A stretch of DNA of 28,577 bases. It comes from JAIMBK01 sp040755975. GTDB taxonomy: Bacteria > Bacillota > Desulfotomaculia > Desulfotomaculales > Nap2-2B. This document shows positions 22,645-28,577 of this stretch, one piece after another (position 1 is the first letter of the stretch; every line of letters starts with the position of its first letter). Under the pieces are notes generated by a model. It did no database searches and was not told the origin of the DNA. It worked only from the letters and a program-made list of their open reading frames with translations. Made by a program: the position numbers and the translations under genes. The stretch lies in assembly GCA_040755975.1 (NCBI GenBank), contig JBFLZY010000031.1:1-28577 (forward strand). The letters are read 5' to 3'.

Positions 22645-23817
22645 TTATGATCCGGCCAGAAAAATTTCCTGGGCCCGGCGTACGCCCGCCCCCAGCTCAA
22701 CCGGATAGCCCATCCGGGCCAAAGCCATCTCCAGGGCGCTTACGGCAATCAGTACATCCATTTTGTCGGCGTAGCCCATGTGGGCGATCCGGAAGATCTT
22801 CCCTTTCAGGATCCCCTGGCCGCCGGCAAATGTGACTCCGTATTCTCTCCGCAACACTTTCCGCAAGTCGTCGGCGGGAACATTTTCCGGCGCGTAGATT
22901 GCCGTAACGGTGGGCGAAGCGCAGCGGTCCTCGGCCAGCAGCGCAAGGTTTAAAGATTTCGCCGCCGCGCGCGTGGCCCTTGCCAGAAGAATGTGCCGGG
23001 CGTAAACATTAGCCAACCCTTCCGCAAACATCATGTCCAGGACGGCATCCAGGCCCATAAAAAGCGTAACGTTCGGAGTGTAGGCCGTATTCCACTTGGC
23101 CAGGGACTTCCGCGCCGCTGGCAGGCTGAAGTAAAAGCGGGGGGACTTTTTTTGTTCAATCACGCGCCAGGCCTTTTCGCTGACGCTTACCATGGCCAGG
23201 CCCGGCGGCAGCATGAAAGCTTTTTGGGAAGCCGTAATTAAAATATCTACATTCCACGCGTCGGTTTTTATTTCAATGCCGCCCACGCCGCTGACCCCGT
23301 CCACCAGCAAAAGCGCGTTCGTTTTCGCCACCAGAGCCCCTATTCCGGCGATGTTGTTTAAGACCCCCGTCGACGTTTCGTTTTGGGTGGCCAGGACAAC
23401 TTTATAATCTTTATTGGCGGCCAGTTTATCCTCCAAAACCTGAAGATCAACGTCTTTTCCCCAATCAAAGTTAATTTCTTCCACCTCTGCTCCGTACGCC
23501 CGGGCAATATTTGCAAAGCGTTCGCCGAAGTTCCCCGTAACCAGCGCCAGCACCCGGTCTCCCGGGCTGACCGTATTGGCGATGGCTGTTTCCAACCCTC
23601 CCGTTCCCGAACAGGTCAGAATAAACACGTTGTTTTTGGTCTGGAACACCACTTTAATTTTTTCCTCGATCCGCTCGTACAACCTGGTGAAGTCGTCGCT
23701 TCGGTGCCCGATGACCGGTCCGGACATGGCGGCCACAACCGCCGGCGGGACCTGCGTCGGGCCTGGGATCATTAAGTACTGCTTATCTTTCATTGAAGCC
23801 TTCGCTCCCTTTTCCAA
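22645..23817 (-). CDS. Class V PLP-dependent aminotransferase (serine/alanine-glyoxylate type)
   Basis: 390 residues, first gene after the T-box leader. PLP features: SGTGGLETA (70-78) for phosphate binding, QNETSTG (145-151), LLVDGVSGVGG (Asp about 173) and the Schiff-base lysine in ITASQKAFMLPPG (Lys199). The family interconverts serine, alanine and glyoxylate or hydroxypyruvate. Paired with serA and controlled by a T-box with a candidate serine specifier, it is a good candidate for the transamination step of serine synthesis, as reported for similar class V enzymes in some archaea and Firmicutes (inference). Start TTG at 23817 has GGGAGG nine bases upstream; an internal ATG (23793) is also possible. 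Confidence 0.88.
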   Translation of the reverse strand: MEKGAKASMKDKQYLMIPGPTQVPPAVVAAMSGPVIGHRSDDFTRLYERIEEKIKVVFQTKNNVFILTCSGTGGLETAIANTVSPGDRVLALVTGNFGERFANIARAYGAEVEEINFDWGKDVDLQVLEDKLAANKDYKVVLATQNETSTGVLNNIAGIGALVAKTNALLLVDGVSGVGGIEIKTDAWNVDILITASQKAFMLPPGLAMVSVSEKAWRVIEQKKSPRFYFSLPAARKSLAKWNTAYTPNVTLFMGLDAVLDMMFAEGLANVYARHILLARATRAAAKSLNLALLAEDRCASPTVTAIYAPENVPADDLRKVLRREYGVTFAGGQGILKGKIFRIAHMGYADKMDVLIAVSALEMALARMGYPVELGAGVRRAQEIFLAGS

Positions 23818-23825
23818 ATTTAAAA

Positions 23826-23859
23826 CCTCCCGCCCTTTACGTAAAATAGGGACGAGAGG
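23826..23859 (-). terminator. T-box terminator hairpin overlapping the ribosome-binding site
   Basis: Minus-strand arms CCTCTCGTCCCT and AGGGCGGGAGG form an approximately 11-bp GC-rich stem, followed by TTTTAAATTT. The 3' arm contains the GGGAGG that serves the TTG start at 23817, so hairpin formation would also hide the ribosome-binding site. It is mutually exclusive with the T-box antiterminator. Confidence 0.8.
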
Positions 23860-23950
23860 TTTTTCTCCCGCGGTGCCACCCTAGTTGACAGTTAAACAAT
23901 TAACTGCCCCCTCGAGGATTTGCTAACGGAAATCCCGTGCCCACCTATTT

Positions 23951-24040
23951 TGGTCGTGAGTCTTTGGTCGTTAGTCGTTGGTGGTGTTTATTGCTCATTT
24001 AATCAACCATTAACCACCAAGAACCTACCACCAACAACCA
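23951..24040. repeat. Repeat-like hairpin inside the T-box leader
   Basis: A low-complexity region built from TGGTCGTTAGTCGTTGGTGG-like phrases, with GTTGGTGGT (23977-23985) complementary to ACCACCAAC (24027-24035). It occupies the place of Stem II of a usual T-box. Its repetitive wording suggests an inserted or expanded palindromic repeat. Confidence 0.65.
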
Positions 24041-24170
24041 TTTCAGCGGGCCCCCTTCGGAGCGCTCCTTCACCAGCAGCCTTACTGGTTTGCACCAACC
24101 ACCAGCTCTCTGCGAAGGGCAGGCTGGCTACTCCTCTCCTGCATTGGGTTTGCCGATCAGCTTTCTTAAA

Positions 24171-24199
24171 TATATACTACAAAAAGTTTTTTTAGGCAA
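24171..24199 (-). promoter_or_regulatory. Candidate promoter of the T-box operon
   Basis: Minus-strand TTGCCT (-35, 24194-24199), 17-bp spacer, TATATA (-10, 24171-24176). The -35 overlaps the pdxT stop region. The predicted start near 24164 gives a 347-nt leader. Confidence 0.5.
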
Positions 24200-24770
24200 T
24201 ACTTTTTTTGACCATTTCCAGAAAATATTTATGGAGGCGTCCGTCCGCAGTCAGCTCCGGGTGAAAAGCGGCGGCCAGAAAGGGGCCTTCCCGGGCGCAG
24301 ACAATCTTTCCTGCGTGGCGGGCCAGGACTTCCACGCCGGCCGCCACCTCCAGGATGTAAGGCGCCCGGATAAAAACCGCCCGGAACAATTCTTTGCCCA
24401 GAGCGGGTATTTCCAGATCCTCCTCAAAGCTATCCACCTGCCGGCCGTAGGCGTTCCTCCTGACCTTCATATCCATCAGCCCCAGCCTCGGCTGTTCCGA
24501 ACCTTCAATTTCCCTGGCCAAAAGAATCATCCCGGCGCACGTGCCAAATATCGGCATTCCCCTCTCGCCCAGCGATTTTACCGGTTCAAAGAGGCCGTAA
24601 TCGATCATTAGCTTTCCTATGGTTGTGCTTTCCCCGCCGGGGATAATCAGTCCGTCTATTTCCGCCAGTTGCTCCGGCCTGCGGATCTGGACGGATTCCG
24701 CCCCGCAGCCGGCAAGCGCCTGCTGGTGCTCCCGAAAAGCGCCCTGCATGGCCAGTACTCCGATCAGCAT
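24192..24770 (-). CDS. pdxT: PLP synthase glutaminase subunit PdxT
   Basis: 192 residues. Releases ammonia from glutamine for PdxS. Class I glutaminase signature: IIPGGESTTIGKL (about 45-57), the nucleophile Cys in FGTCAGMILLA (about 75-85), and the His-Glu pair in AAFHPELTAD (about 167-176). Starts 4 bp after pdxS ends, so translation is coupled. The length is normal for the family. Confidence 0.97.
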   Translation of the reverse strand: MLIGVLAMQGAFREHQQALAGCGAESVQIRRPEQLAEIDGLIIPGGESTTIGKLMIDYGLFEPVKSLGERGMPIFGTCAGMILLAREIEGSEQPRLGLMDMKVRRNAYGRQVDSFEEDLEIPALGKELFRAVFIRAPYILEVAAGVEVLARHAGKIVCAREGPFLAAAFHPELTADGRLHKYFLEMVKKSIA

Positions 24771-24774
24771 TAAC

Positions 24775-25659
24775 TCACCAGCCCCTGTCCTGCATCCTTT
24801 GCTCGGGGGCGATGGCGGCTATCTCCAGGCCGGGCATTGCTTCGCCCAGATCTTTGGATACCTCTGCCAGTACCTTGGGATCGTTGTAATGAGTCGTCGC
24901 GGCCACGATCGCCCTGGCGCGGGCGGCCGGGTTCTTGGATTTAAATATTCCCGACCCGACGAAGATGCCGTCGGAGCCCAACTGCATCATCATGGCCGCG
25001 TCCGCCGGGGTGGCGATGCCGCCCGCGGCAAAGTTGACCACCGGGAGCCGGCCGGCTTCCGCTACCTGAACAACCAGTTCGTAGGGCGCGCCCATTTCTT
25101 TGGCCGCGGCCGGCAATTCTTCCCGGGGCATGTTCTGCAGGCGCCTGATTTCCGCCATCAGCAGGCGCATGTGGCGCACTGCCTCCACTACGTTGCCCGT
25201 TCCGGGCTCCCCTTTTGTCCTGATCATCGCCGCTCCTTCCGCAATGCGCCGCAGAGCCTCGCCCAGGTTGCGCGCTCCGCAGACAAAGGGCACCTTGAAA
25301 GCGTGCTTGTTGATATGGTACTGCTCGTCGGCCGGGGTAAGCACTTCGCTTTCGTCGATATAATCCACCCCCAGCTCCTCTAAAATTTGCGCCTCCACGA
25401 AGTGGCCGATGCGGACCTTGGCCATCACCGGGATGGTCACCGCGTCCATGATTTTTAAAATTATCGTCGGGTCTGCCATCCGCGCCACGCCGCCGGCCGC
25501 CCGGATGTCCGCCGGCACCCGCTCCAGAGCCATCACGGCGCACGCCCCCGCCTCCTCGGCGATCCTGGCCTGTTCGGGGGTGGTCACGTCCATGATGACG
25601 CCCCCTTTGAGCATTTCCGCCAATCCCTTTTTAACAGTCCAGGTTCCCGTTTCACCCAT
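24775..25659 (-). CDS. pdxS: PLP synthase subunit PdxS
   Basis: 294 residues from ATG 25659 (MGETGTWTVKKGLAEMLKGG), chosen because GAAAGG lies just upstream; an in-frame TTG five codons earlier is possible. (beta/alpha)8 enzyme forming pyridoxal 5'-phosphate from ribose 5-phosphate, glyceraldehyde 3-phosphate and ammonia. Catalytic elements: GGVIMDVTTPEQA (Asp), PVMAKVRIGHFVEAQ (Lys forming the first imine), and MIRTKGEPGTGNVVEA (second Lys). PLP made here is the cofactor of the neighbouring aminotransferase. A candidate promoter sits in the 62-bp gap after gyrA. Confidence 0.97.
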   Translation of the reverse strand: MGETGTWTVKKGLAEMLKGGVIMDVTTPEQARIAEEAGACAVMALERVPADIRAAGGVARMADPTIILKIMDAVTIPVMAKVRIGHFVEAQILEELGVDYIDESEVLTPADEQYHINKHAFKVPFVCGARNLGEALRRIAEGAAMIRTKGEPGTGNVVEAVRHMRLLMAEIRRLQNMPREELPAAAKEMGAPYELVVQVAEAGRLPVVNFAAGGIATPADAAMMMQLGSDGIFVGSGIFKSKNPAARARAIVAATTHYNDPKVLAEVSKDLGEAMPGLEIAAIAPEQRMQDRGW

Positions 25660-25692
25660 GTTCCTTTCCCCCAATTTTTTTAGCTTAGCATA

Positions 25693-25721
25693 ATTTTAAC
25701 GCAGACAGGGATCGAAAACAA
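25693..25721 (-). promoter_or_regulatory. Candidate promoter of pdxST
   Basis: Minus-strand TTGTTT (-35, 25716-25721), 17-bp spacer, TAAAAT (-10, 25693-25698), between the gyrA stop and pdxS. Good spacing and fair match to the sigma-A consensus. Confidence 0.55.
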
Positions 25722-28145
25722 CTATTCTTCACCAATTCTGGCCAGGGCCACGACCTTATCGTTTTCGCCGGTCCGCATCAACGTTACCCCCTGCGTTGCT
25801 CTCCCCTGGGTGGGAATTTCGCTGGCCCGCATGCGGATAACAATTCCTTCGCGGGAAACGAGCATTATTTCCTCGTTTTTTCCGATCAACTGCAGTCCGA
25901 TCACGAACCCGTTTTTGGGCGTTACCTTCATGTTGATGATCCCTTTTCCGCCACGCGCGGTCAGGCGGTACTCTTCTATGGGGGTGCGCTTCCCGTAGCC
26001 GTTTTCCGTGACGGCGAGAACGCCGGCCCCCTCTCTGACCAGGTCGACGCCGATTACTTCGTCGTCTTCCTGAAGGGTAATCCCCCTCACGCCGCGGGAA
26101 GCCCTCCCGTGCGGCGTCACCTGGTCCTCCCGGAAGCGGATGGCCATGCCCTTTTTCGTGCCGAGCAGCACCTCCCGGTTTCCGTCGGTAAGCAGCACCT
26201 CTTTTAATTCGTCCCCCGGATCCAGGTTGATGGCGATGATGCCGTCCCGCCTGATGTTTTCGAAATATTCCAGGCCGGTTTTCTTTACGACCCCCCGCCG
26301 CGTCGCCATGAGCAGGTAAAGCCCCGGCCGGTAGGCCGGCACGGAAATGATGGCCGTTATTTTTTCTTCACCGGTAACGGGAAGCAGGTTGACGATCGCC
26401 GTACCCTTTGCCTGGCGGCCGGCTTCCGGAATTTCGTGCACCTTTAGCCGGTATACCTTCCCTTTATTAGTAAAAAACAGCAGGTAGTTGTGCGTTGTGG
26501 TGACAAACAAGTGCCTGACGTAATCCTCCGCTTTGGTGGCCATCCCGGTCACGCCGCGGCCGCCTCTTTTCTGACGGCGGTAGGTTTCCAGCGGGATCCT
26601 TTTGATGTACCCCTGGTCCGTTACGGTAATCACCACGTCTTCTTCGACAATCAAATCTTCTTTTTCAATTACTTCGTCTTCGTAGACAATTACCGTCCTC
26701 CGGGGGTCGGCAAACTTTTCCTTGATCTCCAGAATTTCTTTTTTAATCACACCGTAAATTTTTCCCTCGTCAGCCAGGAGATCGCTTAAATATTTTATTT
26801 TCTCCCGGAGTTCCCGGTGTTCCTGGTCGACCTTCTCCCTTTCCAGGCCGGTCAGGCGCTGAAGCCGCATGTCCAGGATGGCGTCGGCCTGCTTCTGGGA
26901 CAGTTCGAATTGCGTCATCAGCGCCTTGCGGGCAATCTCTACCGTGCGGGACGAACGGATCATGTTGATCACTTCATCGATATGATCAAGAGCGATGCGC
27001 AGTCCTTCCACGATGTGAAGGCGCTCCCGGGCTTTTTCCAGGTCAAACTGCGTTCTTCTGGTGACGACTTCTTTCTGGTGTTCCAGGTAGTGCAGGAGCA
27101 ACTCGCGCAGGTTCAACACTTCCGGCTTTCCTTTGACCAGCGCCAGCATAATGGCGCCGAAGGTCTCCTGCACCTGCGTGTGCTTGTAAAGCTGGTTCAG
27201 CACCACCTGCGGGTTGACGTCCCTTCTTACCTCAATGACCACTCTTACGCCGTGCCGGTCCGATTCGTCCCGTAAATCCGTAATGCCGTCAATTTTCTTT
27301 TCTTTGACCAGTTCGGCAATTTTTTCCACGAGGCGGGCCTTGTTCACCATGTAAGGAATTTCGTTGATAATAACGGCCACTTTGCCGCCGCCCATTTTTT
27401 CGAAAGTTGCCCGGGCGCGCATCTTGATTACGCCCCGCCCTTTTTGATAGACCTCCCGCAGGCCGGCGCCGCCGACGATCACTCCCCCTGTGGGAAAATC
27501 CGGCCCTTTGATCACGCGCAGGAGATCGTCGACGGTTGCTTCCGGGTTGTCAATAAGTGTAACAACCCCGTCGACGACTTCCCCCAGATTGTGGGGGGGA
27601 ATATTGGTGGCCATCCCTACGGCTATCCCCGAGGAGCCGTTAATCAAAAGGTTCGGGAGCCGGGAAGGCAGGACAACGGGTTCCTCCGTGGTTCCGTCGT
27701 AGTTGGGGAGAAAGTCAACCGTGTTCTTTTCGATATCCGAGAGCATGAACAGGGTAATCCTGGCCATGCGCGCTTCGGTGTAGCGCATTGCCGCCGGGGC
27801 GTCTCCGTCCAGCGAACCGAAGTTGCCGTGTCCGTCAATCAGCGGGTACCGGCAGGAAAAGTCCTGGGCAAGGCGCACCAGGGCGTCGTAAACGGCTACG
27901 TCGCCGTGCGGATGAAATTTTTGCAGGACGTAGCCGACGATATTGGCGCTCTTCCGGTGCGGTTTGTCCGGGGTCATCCCCAGTTCGTGCATGCCGTAAA
28001 CAATCCGGCGGTGCACCGGCTTCAGTCCGTCCCGGACGTCGGGGAGAGCCCGCCCGACAATCACGCTCATTGCGTAGTCCAGGTAGGAATGCTTCATCTC
28101 TTCGTTTATGTCGATGGGAACTACCTTTCCGATTTCTACGGCCAA
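25722..28145 (-). CDS. gyrA: DNA gyrase subunit A
   Basis: 807 residues. Breaks and rejoins DNA in the gyrase A2B2 complex to introduce negative supercoils. The N-terminal winged-helix and tower domains include KFHPHGDVAVYDALVRLAQ (76-94) and the catalytic Tyr122 in AMRYTEARMAR. The C-terminal beta-pinwheel repeats are present (about 500-807), including the gyrase-box-like RRQKRGGRGVTGM. Position 83 (E. coli numbering, identical here) is Val instead of the usual Ser. It follows gyrB by 49 bp on the same strand. Confidence 0.97.
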   Translation of the reverse strand: MAVEIGKVVPIDINEEMKHSYLDYAMSVIVGRALPDVRDGLKPVHRRIVYGMHELGMTPDKPHRKSANIVGYVLQKFHPHGDVAVYDALVRLAQDFSCRYPLIDGHGNFGSLDGDAPAAMRYTEARMARITLFMLSDIEKNTVDFLPNYDGTTEEPVVLPSRLPNLLINGSSGIAVGMATNIPPHNLGEVVDGVVTLIDNPEATVDDLLRVIKGPDFPTGGVIVGGAGLREVYQKGRGVIKMRARATFEKMGGGKVAVIINEIPYMVNKARLVEKIAELVKEKKIDGITDLRDESDRHGVRVVIEVRRDVNPQVVLNQLYKHTQVQETFGAIMLALVKGKPEVLNLRELLLHYLEHQKEVVTRRTQFDLEKARERLHIVEGLRIALDHIDEVINMIRSSRTVEIARKALMTQFELSQKQADAILDMRLQRLTGLEREKVDQEHRELREKIKYLSDLLADEGKIYGVIKKEILEIKEKFADPRRTVIVYEDEVIEKEDLIVEEDVVITVTDQGYIKRIPLETYRRQKRGGRGVTGMATKAEDYVRHLFVTTTHNYLLFFTNKGKVYRLKVHEIPEAGRQAKGTAIVNLLPVTGEEKITAIISVPAYRPGLYLLMATRRGVVKKTGLEYFENIRRDGIIAINLDPGDELKEVLLTDGNREVLLGTKKGMAIRFREDQVTPHGRASRGVRGITLQEDDEVIGVDLVREGAGVLAVTENGYGKRTPIEEYRLTARGGKGIINMKVTPKNGFVIGLQLIGKNEEIMLVSREGIVIRMRASEIPTQGRATQGVTLMRTGENDKVVALARIGEE

Positions 28146-28194
28146 ACTAAACTTCTCCCTCCGTGATTCCGATGAAAATCAATTTAAAATGACC

Positions 28195-28577
28195 CTATAC
28201 GTCCAGGTTGCGGACGAAGAGGGCGTTTTCCTGGATGAAGTCACGCCGCGGCTCCACCTGGTCGCCCATCAGCATGGAGAACAGCATGTCGGCTTCGATG
28301 GCGTCTTTTAAAGTTACCTGCAACATAGTTCTTTTTTCAGGGTTCATGGTGGTCTCCCAAAGCTGCTCGGGGTTCATTTCCCCCAGGCCTTTGTACCGCT
28401 TGATAACCACGCCGTTTCTGCCAACATTCTGCAGTAAACTTTCCAGTTCGGCGTCACTGTAAGCGTAGTGGGACGTTTTTCCTTTAATTACCTGGTAAAG
28501 CGGCGGCTGGGCGATGAAAACGTACCCTGCCTCGATTAACTGCCGCATGTACCTGTATAAAAAGGTGAGCAGCAGTG
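28195..28577 (-). CDS. gyrB: DNA gyrase subunit B, C-terminal part
   Basis: The window holds the last 126 codons; the gene continues off the right edge. LLLTFLYRYMRQLIEAGYVF and IAQPPLYQVIKGK are the end of the TOPRIM domain, YKGLGEMNPEQLWETTMNPE is the conserved tail segment, and the gene ends in EENALFVRNLDV. The ATPase and most of TOPRIM lie outside. gyrB-gyrA order is the norm near the origin in Firmicutes. Confidence 0.97.
   Translation of the reverse strand, partial: LLLTFLYRYMRQLIEAGYVFIAQPPLYQVIKGKTSHYAYSDAELESLLQNVGRNGVVIKRYKGLGEMNPEQLWETTMNPEKRTMLQVTLKDAIEADMLFSMLMGDQVEPRRDFIQENALFVRNLDV

Larger units (their letters stand above)
23818..24164 (-). promoter_or_regulatory. T-box leader (tRNA-Ser-sensing, inferred)
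   Basis: The diagnostic T-box AGGGTGGCACCGCGGG lies at 23882-23867. Upstream in the transcript are a Stem III hairpin CAGTTAA..TTAACTG (23889-23906) and Stem I with GAGGAGTA and AGAGAGCTGGTGG features. The candidate specifier is AGC at 24066-24064, shortly after a GAA, which would be read by tRNA-Ser(GCT). Between Stem I and Stem III is a repeat-like hairpin (23951-24040). When tRNA-Ser is uncharged, the antiterminator forms and the aminotransferase-serA genes are expressed. The specifier is my reading and not certain. Confidence 0.88.

Noticed and set aside
22125..22835. Plus-strand frame of 236 codons over serA and the aminotransferase
   Set aside because: Opposite strand to two confident genes; composition is that of a complementary-strand artefact.
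27444..28166. Plus-strand frame of 240 codons over gyrA
   Set aside because: Antisense to the catalytic region of gyrA; not a gene.
1..28577. CRISPR arrays or cas genes
   Set aside because: No regularly spaced repeats of 24-40 bp and no Cas-like protein were seen.

Overview
The window looks like the chromosome of a Gram-positive anaerobe of the Peptococcaceae / Desulfotomaculum-Pelotomaculum type. This is inferred from the gene content and order (gyrB-gyrA, pdxS-pdxT, a T-box-controlled serine gene pair, serS, sodA, parA-parB), the strong GGAGG ribosome-binding sites, frequent TTG/GTG starts and the Firmicutes-style T-box. The species cannot be fixed from the sequence alone. The right half (about 16.4-28.6 kb) is housekeeping sequence read leftward (minus strand). 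The left half (about 0.1-16.4 kb) is accessory DNA inserted between a tRNA-Gln/tRNA-Glu pair and the parAB region.

1-122: the end of tRNA-Gln and a complete tRNA-Glu. 641-9359: a leftward cluster of five genes and the most interesting part of the window. In transcription order it encodes a TGT/DpdA-like base-exchange enzyme, a NurA-like nuclease, a HerA-like hexameric ATPase, a 1391-residue P-loop ATPase with a long coiled coil, and a small cysteine-containing protein resembling DUF6884/DUF5591-type domains. The last four genes are coupled by 4-bp overlaps or a 16-bp gap. My reading is a DNA-modification or modification-sensing module joined to a DNA translocase/nuclease, probably for defence against foreign DNA. 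No gene for preQ0 synthesis lies in the window, so any deazaguanine substrate would have to come from elsewhere in the cell.

9543-14934: a graveyard of three insertion sequences. An IS3-family element (10000-11445, at least three frameshifts) splits a small cysteine-rich protein gene. A DDE-type element of uncertain (IS1182/IS5-like) family lies at 11708-13323 with several frameshifts. An IS1380-family element lies at 13362-14934 and has a frameshifted N-terminus that also appears to be missing a segment. A 134-bp nested palindrome sits inside the IS3 element. 14935-15960 holds decayed sequence, including the C-terminal end of a tyrosine recombinase. 15984-16417 is a hicA-hicB toxin-antitoxin pair.

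16488-28577: a small LAGLIDADG-like ORF, a parS site, parB and parA (chromosome segregation), two tRNA-Ser genes followed by a terminator, sodA, serS, serA, a class V aminotransferase led by a T-box leader with a candidate serine specifier, pdxT and pdxS (PLP synthase), gyrA, and the 3' end of gyrB. The serine theme is notable: two tRNA-Ser, seryl-tRNA synthetase, phosphoglycerate dehydrogenase and a PLP-dependent aminotransferase lie together, with the PLP synthase next door.
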